Position numbers and translations under genes: made by a program. The notes below the pieces were generated by a model. That model searched no databases. It saw only the letters and a program-made list of their open reading frames with translations, and was not told the DNA's origin. A stretch of DNA of 56,011 nucleotides from Gallionella sp. UBA4121 (GTDB lineage Bacteria > Pseudomonadota > Gammaproteobacteria > Burkholderiales > Gallionellaceae): assembly GCA_002381565.1 (NCBI GenBank), contig DFWZ01000003.1, positions 26,969 to 82,979 of the forward strand, read 5' to 3'. Positions 25,731 to 33,808 of this stretch are shown piece by piece. Positions within the stretch are counted from its first letter, which is position 1. Each line of letters starts with the position of its first letter.

Positions 25731-26081
25731 AAAGAGAATATCGTCAAGGAAAAATCGTTTAGCTTTGCGCTGCGAATCGTAAAGCTGTATCGGTTTCTAA
25801 CTGAAGAACAGCGGGAGTTTGTGTTGAGCCGGCAATTGCTGCGCAGCGGCACCGCTATCGGCGCATTGGTAAGGGAAGCTGAGCAGGCTGAGAGCCGGGC
25901 TGATTTCATTCATAAAATGGCTATTGCGCTGAAAGAAGCCAATGAGTCGGTATATTGGATCGAGCTGCTTAATCAGTCCGGCTACATTGATAAAAATGGT
26001 TATGAATCCATTTATCCTGAGATCATCGAGTTGCTCAAACTGCTCACCGCTATCATTAAATCATCGAAAGACAATACCTGA
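25728..26081 (+). CDS. Four-helix-bundle protein of the 23S rRNA intervening-sequence family
   Basis: This 117-residue protein starts at ATG 25728. Its pattern (FALRIVKLYRFL, SRQLLRSGTAIGALVREAEQAESRADFIHKMAIALKEANESVYWIELL) is that of the small four-helix-bundle family first found in intervening sequences of 23S rRNA genes and common as scattered single genes. The biochemical function is unknown. It lies between two heptamer arrays (25696-25730 and 26094-26142), as a cassette would. The start codon is the last three bases of the first array, and no clear ribosome site precedes it, so translation may depend on the upstream gene. Confidence 0.88.
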   Translation: MKENIVKEKSFSFALRIVKLYRFLTEEQREFVLSRQLLRSGTAIGALVREAEQAESRADFIHKMAIALKEANESVYWIELLNQSGYIDKNGYESIYPEIIELLKLLTAIIKSSKDNT

Positions 26082-26093
26082 GGCGGGATGCTT

Positions 26094-26142
26094 TTTAACT
26101 ATCAACTATCAACTATCAACTATCAACTATCAACTATCACCT
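26094..26142. repeat. ATCAACT heptamer array
   Basis: Five perfect ATCAACT units (26101-26135) are flanked by one imperfect unit on each side (TTTAACT, ATCACCT). The array overlaps the 3' end of the methyltransferase gene on the minus strand and supplies its last codons and TGA stop. Confidence 0.93.
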
Positions 26143-27383
26143 GCTTTTCCCAGTCGCCACAGCGAGGTGAGTTCGGCTTTTCGCGCTGCGTGCAGCGGAT
26201 CGCTGCTGTCAGAAACTTTTGAGTGATGAGGCTTTACATCCAGTTTTCCAAGGACTGTCAGTCCGGCCATATCGATAGCCTCAAGCAGTTCGGCGCGGGT
26301 GCGCAGCCCCAGATGTTCGGCAAGATCCGAGAGTATCAGCCAGCCCTCTCCACCAGGCTCCAGATGTGCGGCCAGTCCACCCAGGAAGCCTTTCAGCATG
26401 CGGCTCTCAGGGTCGTATACCGCATGCTCCAGCGGTGAGCTTGGGCGTGCCGGTACCCACGGCGGGTTGCACACGATAAGGGCTGCGCGCCCTTCGGGAA
26501 ACAGGTCGGCCTCTGCGACTTCAACCTGGGCATTTAATCCCAATCTCGTCAGATTTTCGCGTGCACAGGCCAATGCACGCTGATCCTGATCGGTCGCGAT
26601 GATGCGCTGTATGCCGCGGCGCGCCAGCACGGCGGCCAGCACGCCGGTACCCGTGCCGATATCGAATGCGACGGATTGCGTTTGGGCAAGCAAGGGCATG
26701 GGGGCGTCAGCCACAAGTTGGATATATTCGCCGCGTACCGGTGCGAATACGCCGTAATGCGGGTGGATGCGTGCATATAACATAGAGTCGGCGCAGCGAT
26801 TCGTTTGCTCCTTCCCTTGCTTGCGGGGGTAGAGCGAAGCGAGGGGGCTTTGGGAAGGGGGGGCGGGCATGACCGCCAGAACGGGAATCTCGACGCCGTT
26901 CTTGCGCCACTCATAGGCGCCTATCAGCCCCAGCAGTTCGCGCAGTGAGGCGATATAGGGTTGCCCGTCTGAGGGGCCATAAGCTTGTATGCAAGGCAGG
27001 TGCACATCGGGTGCGCGGCGCAACGGGATGGTGTGATCGCTATTGAACGGCAGCAGCAACATGCCCAAAGTGCGGGCGCGCTGCGAGATGGCCTGGCGGT
27101 GCAGATGAAAGGATTCGGTGGGTGTAGATGGAGCGGCCTTTGGTTTGCGTGGTTTTTCATCAGCACGTCGCGCCATTGCCCCAAGCAGTTGGCGGGCGTT
27201 CTGAAAGTCCCCGCGCCACAACAGTGCGGTGCCCTCGCATGCCAGACGGTAAGCTGCATCGGCAGTCATGCGATCATCGGCAATCACCACGCGCCTGGGC
27301 GGTGGCGCACCGCTCTCCGAGCGCCAGCGGGCGGATTGATCGATGCCGGCCTCGTGCCATTTGATGACGGGATAGTCGCTCAT
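26130..27383 (-). CDS. Class I SAM-dependent methyltransferase with in-frame repeat insertion
   Basis: This 417-residue protein has an N-terminal region of unknown role (about 1-165) and a C-terminal Rossmann methyltransferase domain. The SAM loop is FDIGTGTGVLAAVLARRG (near 240), then IIATDQDQRALACARENL. The catalytic-type motif is VCNPPWVPARP, of the NPPY class found in enzymes that methylate planar nitrogens such as glutamine or bases. Residues about 171-199 (PPSQSPLASLYPRKQ onward) are encoded by a GC-rich palindromic repeat and interrupt the otherwise continuous segment before LYARIHPHYGVFAPVRGEY. The C-terminus GDS and the stop come from the ATCAACT array. The start is directly next to the RIO kinase stop, so the two are coupled. 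Confidence 0.8.
   Translation of the reverse strand: MSDYPVIKWHEAGIDQSARWRSESGAPPPRRVVIADDRMTADAAYRLACEGTALLWRGDFQNARQLLGAMARRADEKPRKPKAAPSTPTESFHLHRQAISQRARTLGMLLLPFNSDHTIPLRRAPDVHLPCIQAYGPSDGQPYIASLRELLGLIGAYEWRKNGVEIPVLAVMPAPPSQSPLASLYPRKQGKEQTNRCADSMLYARIHPHYGVFAPVRGEYIQLVADAPMPLLAQTQSVAFDIGTGTGVLAAVLARRGIQRIIATDQDQRALACARENLTRLGLNAQVEVAEADLFPEGRAALIVCNPPWVPARPSSPLEHAVYDPESRMLKGFLGGLAAHLEPGGEGWLILSDLAEHLGLRTRAELLEAIDMAGLTVLGKLDVKPHHSKVSDSSDPLHAARKAELTSLWRLGKAGDS
26786..26873. repeat. GC-rich palindromic element in the methyltransferase gene (copy 1)
   Basis: This interrupts the methyltransferase coding frame. It contains GCGCAGCGATTCGTTTGC (26791-26808), which is identical to 54966-54983 in tsaD. 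It also has GCTTGCGGGGG (26819-26829), AGAGCGAAGCGAGGGG (26831-26846; one mismatch to 34183-34198 in prmC) and the end GGCGGGCATG (26862-26871). Confidence 0.85.
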
Positions 27384-28244
27384 TTAGCGGCCTTCTTCTC
27401 TTTTTAGCTGCTGATAGCGCAATTTGGCTTCGTGATCGTCGCGAGCCGTGGTTATTTCACGCATCACGGAATGCACGTCGGCGGTCTTTTTGCTTTCTTT
27501 AACGTGACCGGTTAACGGCGTGTCGGGCAAGAGTTCGCCGCGCTGGTAGATCGCCCATATCTCTTTGCCATACTGGGTGGCTTTGAGTTCCGGGGCGAAC
27601 TGAGCAAAGTAATTGGCCAGGTTGTCGACGTCGCGCTCCAGCATGCGGCTGGCATTGTTGTTGGCGGCGGCATCCACCGCCTGCGGCAAGTCGATGATGA
27701 CAGGCCCTTGCGCGTCGACGAGAATATTGAACTCGGACAAGTCGCCGTGCACGATGCCGGCGCACAGCATCAGCACTACCTGCCGGATCAGCCTGGCGTG
27801 AAAGTCGCGTGCCTGATCTGCGGTGAGTTCCAAATCGTTGAGCCTGGGTGCTGCCGCGCCGTTTTCGTCCGTCACCAGTTCCATCAACAGCACACCCTCA
27901 TAAAAGCCAAAAGGGTGCGGTACACGCACGCCTGCGCTGGCTAATTTGTACAGGGCGTCGACCTCGGCGTGTTGCCAGGCAGATTCCTGCTCTTTACGTC
28001 CGTAGCGCGAGCCTTTTTCCATCGCACGCGCCTGGCGGCTGTTTTTCACCTTGCGGCCTTCGGTGTAGTGAACGGCCTGATGGAAGCCGCGCTGGTTGGC
28101 TTCCTTGTAAACCTTGGCGCAACGAATCTCGTCGCCGCACTGGACGACATAGACTGTCGCCTCTTTGCCGCTCATGAGCTGACGCAAGACCACGTCAACG
28201 AGTCCGTCTTCGACGAGGGGTTCAATTCTTTTCGGGGTTTTCAT
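27384..28244 (-). CDS. RIO1-family serine protein kinase
   Basis: This 286-residue protein has the RIO kinase core. The nucleotide loop is LMSGKEATVYVVQCGDEIRCAKVYKE. The flexible segment is SRQARAMEKGSRYGRKEQESAW. The catalytic loop is VHGDLSEFNILVD (H-G-D, near residue 172), and the metal-binding loop is VIIDLPQAVD in place of DFG. Bacterial RIO1-like kinases are cytosolic and have no settled substrate; the eukaryotic and archaeal ones act in small-subunit ribosome maturation. The neighbourhood (RbgA-type GTPase, RsuA) makes a ribosome-linked role reasonable. Its TAA is directly followed by the ATG of the methyltransferase gene. Confidence 0.9.
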   Translation of the reverse strand: MKTPKRIEPLVEDGLVDVVLRQLMSGKEATVYVVQCGDEIRCAKVYKEANQRGFHQAVHYTEGRKVKNSRQARAMEKGSRYGRKEQESAWQHAEVDALYKLASAGVRVPHPFGFYEGVLLMELVTDENGAAAPRLNDLELTADQARDFHARLIRQVVLMLCAGIVHGDLSEFNILVDAQGPVIIDLPQAVDAAANNNASRMLERDVDNLANYFAQFAPELKATQYGKEIWAIYQRGELLPDTPLTGHVKESKKTADVHSVMREITTARDDHEAKLRYQQLKREEGR

Positions 28245-28257
28245 CGGGCGGCTTTAT

Positions 28258-29181
28258 TCATGCTTCAGTCGGATCGCCACGCAGGGAATGAATTCGCGGT
28301 TTTACAGGATTTTCCAGCGCTTCTCTGATCATGGTTTCACGCGAGGACGGTGATTCCAGACTGATGCGGCCCAGTTTTCCGGCCCGGTATTCGGTCAGCA
28401 GAATAATAGACGCTTTTTCAAGATCCAGCTCTCCGCCACGCCCCTTTATCAGGCAGCCGCGCTTCCTGGCGACGGCTTCGATCACGTCAACGCCGTCCAT
28501 CCCGCTTACATCCAGACCGAAGCGCTCGGCTAACCGTTCCGGATAACGCGCCAGCAGGTTATTGGCAAGGTGTTCGGCGATTTCTTCCTCGATGACGGCG
28601 TTGCGCCCGATGGCGTGAATCGCGGCGAGTATAAAACCGTCTTCATCGAATTCGATTTTCGGCCACATCAGGCCTGGGGAGTCGGTCAGGGTCATGTGGT
28701 CGTTAATCTTGTGGCACTGCTGCGACTTGGTCACCGCCGGCTCATCGCCAACAGCAGCGACACGGCGTTTGAGCAGCATGTTCATCAGCGTGGATTTCCC
28801 GACGTTGGGGATGCCCATGATCATCAGGCGTAGCGGCTTGTGCGTGCTGTCACGATGAGGGGCTAACGGCTGGCACAACTTCGGAACTTTCGCAGCATCG
28901 GTCGCGCTCTTGCAGCTCAACGCTACGGCTTTCACACCTTCCTGACGGTTGTAATAATCCAGCCACTGCTGCGTGATAACCGGATCTGCAAGATCGATCT
29001 TGTTGAGTATCTTCAGGCAAGGGCGCTGGCGGTGTTCGCGCAGCTCCCTGATCATCGGATTGCAGCTGGCTTCGGGGGCGCGTGCATCCAGCACCTCGAT
29101 GATGACATCGGTAAATTCCATCGTTTCGGCAGCTTTTCTGCGCGCCGAGGTCATGTGACCGGGAAACCATTGTATTGCCAT
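28258..29181 (-). CDS. rbgA: Ribosome biogenesis GTPase, YlqF/RbgA family
   Basis: This 307-residue protein is a circularly permuted GTPase. The G4 motif NKID (residues about 59-62) comes before G1 GIPNVGKST and G3 DSPGL, as in RbgA and YjeQ. It opens with the family signature IQWFPGHMTSARR, followed by VIIEVLDARAPEASCNP. RbgA acts in late assembly of the 50S subunit. The C-terminal helical domain (AARYPERLAERF-like region to RAGKLGRISLE) is complete. It is followed 13 bp downstream by the RIO kinase gene on the same strand. Confidence 0.9.
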   Translation of the reverse strand: MAIQWFPGHMTSARRKAAETMEFTDVIIEVLDARAPEASCNPMIRELREHRQRPCLKILNKIDLADPVITQQWLDYYNRQEGVKAVALSCKSATDAAKVPKLCQPLAPHRDSTHKPLRLMIMGIPNVGKSTLMNMLLKRRVAAVGDEPAVTKSQQCHKINDHMTLTDSPGLMWPKIEFDEDGFILAAIHAIGRNAVIEEEIAEHLANNLLARYPERLAERFGLDVSGMDGVDVIEAVARKRGCLIKGRGGELDLEKASIILLTEYRAGKLGRISLESPSSRETMIREALENPVKPRIHSLRGDPTEA

Positions 29182-29221
29182 AATAACTTTGAGCCTTGAA
29201 ATTTATTCGAGAAAACAGTTG

Positions 29222-29349
29222 TCCACGAAATGCACGAAAAAACACGAAAATTCAAACAGATACCTCGATTTCGATCTTCATGTTGCTGGTGAGTTGCAGT
29301 ATAGACGCAGATTTTTGATTTATTTAGTGTCTTTCGTGATTTTCGTGGA
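29222..29349. repeat. Imperfect inverted repeat of CACGAAA type
   Basis: The left arm (29222-29245: TCCACGAAATGCACGAAA and on) is matched by the reverse complement of the right arm (29327-29349: TCCACGAAAATCACGAAAG and on). About 80 bp lie between. It occupies the spacer between rsuA and the RbgA-type gene. Motifs of this type are often scattered in proteobacterial spacers. The spacer holds no other feature I can support. Confidence 0.6.
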
Positions 29350-29361
29350 TGAAAAAGGTTT

Positions 29362-30093
29362 TTAGGTTTGCTTGGTGAACGGCGGTGTCAGCAGCGTCAG
29401 TTGTGCTGCATCCAGATAGCACCATGCACCTTGCGCAAGATTCAGGTCAGCAAGTTTCAAATTGCCGATCTGCGAACGGTTCAGCGCCGTACAGTGATTG
29501 CCGGCAGCGGCCAGCATGCGTTTAACCTGGTGGTATTTGCCCTGTTCCAGCACGATTTCGAGATGATTTGAGTCTATCATCCGGCAAGTTTCCGCAGCCA
29601 GTGAGCCCGGTTCGTCGTGCAATTTAACGCCTTTTAACAACTGTTCGATCAATTCTGGTGTCACGGGTTCGTGGGTGGTGGCGACATAGATCTTTGGTAC
29701 ATGATGTTTCGGGGATGACTGGGTGTGGATGAACGCACCGTCATCCGACATCAACAAAAGTCCCGTTGTGTCGTGGTCCAGTCGTCCGACTGGCTGCACA
29801 TCGCGCCGGGTAAATTGATCAGGCAGGATGGTCAGCACGCCGGGGTGATGACTGGGTTTGCGGGAACACTCGAAATTGGCCGGCTTGTTCAGGGCGATAT
29901 ACACCTGTTTGCGAAAAACCCACTGCTCGTCGTAAATCTCGAACTCCAGCCCATCGGTTTCAATCGGGATATTCGTGTCAGTGGCAACATGGCCTGCGAT
30001 ACTGACTTCGCCATTGGCAATCAATTCCCGGCACCATTTGCGCGTGCCAAAACCCTGCGTATGCAGGATGCGATCCAGGGTTAATTTACTCAT
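29362..30093 (-). CDS. rsuA: 16S rRNA pseudouridine(516) synthase
   Basis: This 243-residue protein has an S4-like N-terminus (LDRILHTQGFGTRKWCRELIANGEVSIAG) and the RsuA-family catalytic motif VGRLDHDTTGLLLMSDDG, in which the aspartate is the nucleophile. It also has KPANFECSRKPSHHPGV and VKRMLAAAGNHC. RsuA modifies U516 of 16S rRNA during 30S assembly. RluE/RluF-type synthases are close relatives, but the length and S4 domain fit RsuA. It forms a minus-strand group with the RbgA-type GTPase and the RIO kinase, separated by a repeat-containing spacer. Confidence 0.88.
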   Translation of the reverse strand: MSKLTLDRILHTQGFGTRKWCRELIANGEVSIAGHVATDTNIPIETDGLEFEIYDEQWVFRKQVYIALNKPANFECSRKPSHHPGVLTILPDQFTRRDVQPVGRLDHDTTGLLLMSDDGAFIHTQSSPKHHVPKIYVATTHEPVTPELIEQLLKGVKLHDEPGSLAAETCRMIDSNHLEIVLEQGKYHQVKRMLAAAGNHCTALNRSQIGNLKLADLNLAQGAWCYLDAAQLTLLTPPFTKQT

Positions 30094-30125
30094 GACGCGA
30101 TTTTAACAGAATGAAGGACATGCGA

Positions 30126-30187
30126 AGTGGTAAGTAGTGAGTGGCAAGCGGCCACCCGGCTTACTGCTTTCTACTCTCCACTCGCTA
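30126..30187. repeat. Two facing heptamer arrays at the ychJ 3' end
   Basis: The left half is AGTGGTA, AGTAGTG, AGTGGCA, AGCGGCC (30126-30153). The right half is CTTACTG, CTTTCTA, CTCTCCA, CTCGCTA (30160-30187), which is the same unit type on the opposite strand, so the region can fold into a hairpin. The last unit contains the ychJ stop codon (complement of CTA, 30185-30187). It is closely related to the array at 11049. Confidence 0.85.
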
Positions 30188-30565
30188 GTTGTTGGGAAAC
30201 TTGCCATCGAGATAAAACCACTGCCCTTCTTTATGCACAAACCGGCTGACTTCGTGCAGCCGGTGCGCGCGGCCTTTGACCTTGTAGCGCGCGACAAATT
30301 CTACCGTGGCGGGATCGGCTGGCTTGTGCTTTTTTACTTCCAGTCCCAGCCATTTCATGCCGTCAGCTTCAAAATCAAGCCTGGCAGGACGGGTGTCAGG
30401 ATGCCAGGTGGCGAGCAGGTAGGCTTCCAGTTCGAGCACGTATGCGCTGTAGCGTGAGCGCATCAGCGATTCTGCATCGGGTGCGGGCGCGCCGTTATGG
30501 TAACGACCGCAACAGTTCGCGTAGTCGCCCCCGCCGCAGGGGCAGGCTGTTAGTTCTGTTGCCAT
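30185..30565 (-). CDS. ychJ: YchJ/UPF0225 family protein with SEC-C zinc motif
   Basis: This 126-residue protein starts MATELTACPCGGGDYANCCGRYH, a SEC-C-type cluster (CxC...CCxxxH) likely to bind zinc. It is followed by the family segment SLMRSRYSAYVLELEAYLLATWHPDTRP. The C-terminal NTF2-like part ends LHEVSRFVHKEGQWFYLDG. The function of the family is not established. It overlaps the upstream yaeQ gene by 16 nt, so the two are co-translated. Its terminal codons and TAG lie in a heptamer repeat. Confidence 0.9.
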   Translation of the reverse strand: MATELTACPCGGGDYANCCGRYHNGAPAPDAESLMRSRYSAYVLELEAYLLATWHPDTRPARLDFEADGMKWLGLEVKKHKPADPATVEFVARYKVKGRAHRLHEVSRFVHKEGQWFYLDGKFPNN

Positions 30566-31119
30566 GCCTGACCGGATGGCAGCTTGCCATGCCAGATTAC
30601 GGGTTCAATTTCTACCACGCCATCCTCGCTGGTGATCATCATCTGCCCTTCCTGGATGGTGCATTGCAGCTGCATGGTGCGGTTGACCAGCTTTGTAAGC
30701 GCCTGGGTCACGTCAACAGGCAGTCTGAGTACGGTAAGGTTGTCCAGTCGAGTCAGTTTATTGCGATTTTCATTCCACCAGATCTCGGCAGCGCGTCCAA
30801 AGCTGATGATCACGACTTTGTCAGCGCGCCCGCATGCTTTGCGAATGGCGCGCTCGTCGGGCAGGCCGACGACGATCCAGCGCTCGATCGCGCCCGTGAG
30901 GTCTTTATGCCACAGGTCGGGTTCGTCATCATTGCTGATACCCTGGCCGAACGTCAGCGCTTCGTCAGCGTAGAGCGCGAAAGCGGTCAGGCGCACCATC
31001 ATGCGTTCCTCGGTCTCCGACGGGTGCTGTGCTATCGTCAGTGTGTGATCGGCATAGTAATAGCGATCCAGGTCGGCGATCTGGAGAGTGGCTTTGAAGA
31101 CGGTTGCTTTGATGGCCAT
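30550..31119 (-). CDS. yaeQ: YaeQ family protein
   Basis: This 189-residue protein matches the YaeQ family over its full length. It starts MAIKATVFKATLQIADLDRYYY, then HPSETEERMMVRLTAFALYA, EPDLWHKDLTG, WIVVGLPDE and IWWNENRNKL. The fold is a PD-(D/E)XK nuclease-like one, with possible catalytic residues in that layout, but no activity is firmly known. E. coli YaeQ was described as a multicopy substitute for RfaH, which is not a proven role. The gene is divergent from hemA and overlaps ychJ. Confidence 0.92.
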   Translation of the reverse strand: MAIKATVFKATLQIADLDRYYYADHTLTIAQHPSETEERMMVRLTAFALYADEALTFGQGISNDDEPDLWHKDLTGAIERWIVVGLPDERAIRKACGRADKVVIISFGRAAEIWWNENRNKLTRLDNLTVLRLPVDVTQALTKLVNRTMQLQCTIQEGQMMITSEDGVVEIEPVIWHGKLPSGQAWQQN

Positions 31120-31199
31120 ATGGCGAGCCTAGGTAATGGACAGGCGCACATTCTAACAGGCGCCAATCACGCCCGATGGTATTGCACTGCGGTTCCGAC

Positions 31200-31205
31200 T
31201 ATAAT
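31200..31205 (+). promoter_or_regulatory. Possible -10 element for hemA
   Basis: TATAAT stands 40 bp before the hemA start in the divergent yaeQ-hemA spacer. No clear -35 at 16-18 bp was found, so confidence is limited. Confidence 0.45.
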
Positions 31206-31244
31206 CCGCATCTCTTTATAGCTTTGCCATAAATCAAAACTACG

Positions 31245-32498
31245 ATGCAGCTGTTCGCCTTTGGCCTTAATCATCAGACTGCGCCGCTCGCCGTGCGCGA
31301 GCAGGTCGCGTTCAATGTGGACGGGATTGAGAATGCGCTGCGCGATTTAGTGGAAAACGGCGCGGCAAAAGAAGCCACGATACTGTCCACCTGTAATCGC
31401 ATGGAGTTGTATTGCAACGCAGCCAGGCCCGAACACGCGATTGACTGGCTGGCGCAGTATCATCAGATGTCGCGCAAGGACCTCGAGCCTTACCTCTATT
31501 CCCTGCCGCGCGAGCAGGCGGTGAAGCACTCGTTCCGTGTGGCCAGCGGTCTGGATTCGATGGTGCTGGGCGAGCCGCAAATTCTGGGGCAGATGAAGCA
31601 GGCGGTACGTCAGGCCGAGCAGGCGGGCACGATGGGCATCTTGCTGCACAAGTTGTTTCAGAATACCTTCTCGGTCGCTAAACAAGTGCGTACGGAAACC
31701 GAAATCGGCGCAAACCTGGTTTCGATGGCGGCTGCTGCGGTGCGGCTCGCAGAGCGCATTTTCCCCAGTATCAGCGATCAAAACGTGTTGTTCATCGGCG
31801 CGGGCGAGATGATTGAGCTCAACGCGGTATATTTCGCGGCGCGTAATCCGAAGCGCATCACCGTTGCCAACCGTACGCTGGAACGCGCGCAGACTCTGGC
31901 GCGGCAATTCAACGGTTCGGCGATTACCTTGTCCGATTTGCCGGAACAACTGGCTCAAAACGATATTATCGTGACCTGCACCGCCAGCCAGTTGCCGATT
32001 CTGGGCAAGGGTATGGTCGAGCGTGCGCTCAAAGCCCGCCGTCACAAGCCGCTGTTTATCGTGGATCTGGCCGTGCCTCGCGATGTGGAAACCGAAGTCA
32101 GTGATCTGAACGATGTGTTCCTGTACACAGTGGATGACATTGCCGAAGTGGTCAAAGACGGCCTCGAAGCGCGTCAGGGGGCGGTCAAGGAAGCCGAAGT
32201 CATCATCGATTCCGGTGTGTCTAATTTCATACACTGGATGGAGTCGCGTGATGTGGTGCCGACCATCCGCGCACTGCGCGACCAAGCCGAATCCAGCCGT
32301 CGTCAGGAACTGGAAAAAGCGACGCGTCTGCTGGCCCGGGGCGAGAGTCCGGAAAAAGTGCTGGAAGCGATGAGCCGGGGACTGACCAATAAATTTTTGC
32401 ACGCGCCGACGCACGCGCTGAACCAGGCGCATGGCAATGATCGCGATAACTTTGTCGAGGTGGTTCGCAGGTTGCATCATCTTCAAGCTGAAGAATGA
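31245..32498 (+). CDS. hemA: Glutamyl-tRNA reductase
   Basis: This 417-residue enzyme reduces glutamyl-tRNA to glutamate-1-semialdehyde, the committed step of tetrapyrrole synthesis by the C5 route. The nucleophile Cys50 lies in LSTCNRMELY, and the substrate site in GLDSMVLGEPQILGQMKQA. The NADPH Rossmann domain begins NVLFIGAGEMIELNAVYFAARN. A C-terminal dimerisation helix completes it. It is followed by prfA and prmC on the same strand, the classic hemA-prfA-prmC order that links haem synthesis and translation termination. The other haem genes hemCDXY are 9 kb further on. Confidence 0.97.
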   Translation: MQLFAFGLNHQTAPLAVREQVAFNVDGIENALRDLVENGAAKEATILSTCNRMELYCNAARPEHAIDWLAQYHQMSRKDLEPYLYSLPREQAVKHSFRVASGLDSMVLGEPQILGQMKQAVRQAEQAGTMGILLHKLFQNTFSVAKQVRTETEIGANLVSMAAAAVRLAERIFPSISDQNVLFIGAGEMIELNAVYFAARNPKRITVANRTLERAQTLARQFNGSAITLSDLPEQLAQNDIIVTCTASQLPILGKGMVERALKARRHKPLFIVDLAVPRDVETEVSDLNDVFLYTVDDIAEVVKDGLEARQGAVKEAEVIIDSGVSNFIHWMESRDVVPTIRALRDQAESSRRQELEKATRLLARGESPEKVLEAMSRGLTNKFLHAPTHALNQAHGNDRDNFVEVVRRLHHLQAEE

Positions 32499-32559
32499 TT
32501 GCAATTCTATTTTGTCGGTGAAACTGTGTTGACTCGTTATTATTCATTGCCGTGCATGT

Positions 32560-32625
32560 GCACTGCCTGCGTCGTTCGTTCGTCGCCGTCCCTTCGGCCT
32601 GGCTCAGGACAGGCTTGTTTGACCT
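32560..32625. repeat. Possible dispersed repeat in the hemA-prfA spacer
   Basis: The stretch with CCCTTCGGCCTGGCTCAGGA around 32595 resembles a dispersed intergenic repeat known from many proteobacterial genomes. It is preceded by short GTTC/GTCG iterations. It is seen only once in this window, so the call rests on recall of the motif. Confidence 0.4.
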
Positions 32626-32641
32626 TCAAAATAGAACTGCA

Positions 32642-33730
32642 ATGAAACCAAATATCGCCACCAAACTCGCTCAGCTGAGTGAGCGCCTGCTCGAAGTCAA
32701 TCAGCTGCTGAGCACTGAAGAGGCCACCCGCGACATGGATTCGTATCGAAAGCTGAACCGCGAACGCGCCGAGCTCGAACCTGTGGTGGAGCTGTTTCAC
32801 GCCTATCAGTCCTGTGAGGGCGATATCGCCGCCGCCCGTGAAATGGCGGAAGATCCAGAAATGCGCGAATTTGCCGATGCGGAAATCAAGGAAGGCGAAG
32901 CGCGGCTGGCGCAACTGGACGGCGAATTGCAGACGCAATTATTGCCTAAAGATCCCAATGACGAGCGCAGCGTGTTTCTGGAAGTGCGGGCAGGCACCGG
33001 TGGCGACGAAGCTGCGCTGTTCGCCGGGGACTTGTTTCGCATGTATTCGCGTTTTGCCGAGCGTCGTCGCTGGCAGGTCGAAGTGATATCGGAAAGTCCC
33101 GGTGAAATGGGCGGCTACAAGGAAATCATCGCACGCATCGTGGGGCAAGGGGCGTATTCGGTGTTGAAATTTGAATCCGGCGCGCATCGTGTGCAACGCG
33201 TGCCGGCCACCGAAACACAGGGGCGCGTGCACACCTCTGCCTGCACCGTGGCAATCATGCCGGAAGTGGATGAGGTGGATGACGTGGTGCTCAACTCCGC
33301 CGATCTGCGCATCGATACGTTCCGTGCCTCAGGGGCTGGCGGGCAGCACATCAACAAGACCGATTCGGCGGTGCGCATCACGCATATTCCGACCGGCGTT
33401 GTGGTGGAATGTCAGGATGGCCGTTCGCAGCATCAGAACAAGGCGCAGGCAATGCGGGTGTTGTGTGCCCGCATCAAGGACGCCCAGGTGCGCGCGCAGA
33501 ACGCCGAAACGGCTGCAACGCGCAAGAGTCTGGTGGGCAGCGGCGACCGCTCCGAGCGCATCCGCACTTACAACTATCCGCAAGGGCGCATAACCGACCA
33601 CCGCATCAATCTCACGCTGTACAAAATGGATGCGATCATGGACGGCGACATCAGCGAGCTCACAGGCGCCTTGATGGCCGAACACCAGGCCGAACAGCTT
33701 GCCGCGATGGCGGACGATACCAGCTTCTGA
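32642..33730 (+). CDS. prfA: Peptide chain release factor 1
   Basis: Start set at ATG 32642, giving 362 residues beginning MKPNIATKLAQL; an upstream frame extension runs into repeat DNA and is rejected. The stop-codon recognition motif P-A-T is in RVQRVPATETQGRVHT. The peptidyl-tRNA hydrolysis motif GGQ is in GAGGQHINKTDSAV, followed by the class I signature. It reads UAA and UAG. Its glutamine in GGQ is methylated by PrmC, encoded next. It is part of the hemA-prfA-prmC-grxD group. Confidence 0.97.
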   Translation: MKPNIATKLAQLSERLLEVNQLLSTEEATRDMDSYRKLNRERAELEPVVELFHAYQSCEGDIAAAREMAEDPEMREFADAEIKEGEARLAQLDGELQTQLLPKDPNDERSVFLEVRAGTGGDEAALFAGDLFRMYSRFAERRRWQVEVISESPGEMGGYKEIIARIVGQGAYSVLKFESGAHRVQRVPATETQGRVHTSACTVAIMPEVDEVDDVVLNSADLRIDTFRASGAGGQHINKTDSAVRITHIPTGVVVECQDGRSQHQNKAQAMRVLCARIKDAQVRAQNAETAATRKSLVGSGDRSERIRTYNYPQGRITDHRINLTLYKMDAIMDGDISELTGALMAEHQAEQLAAMADDTSF

Positions 33731-33808
33731 GCAGGTGGGATTTAAGCCGCACGCCGGATGAGGCCTGACCTGGAGAACGCTTTGTCGGGTGGCGACAGGC
33801 GATACACT

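Noticed and set aside
26094..26142. The ATCAACT tandem array as a CRISPR
   Set aside because: Units are seven bases with no spacers and no cas genes nearby. It is a simple tandem repeat.
32552..32641. A 30-residue N-terminal extension of prfA
   Set aside because: It reads through a repeat-like spacer and has no similarity to RF1. MKPNIATKLAQL from 32642 fits the family start.
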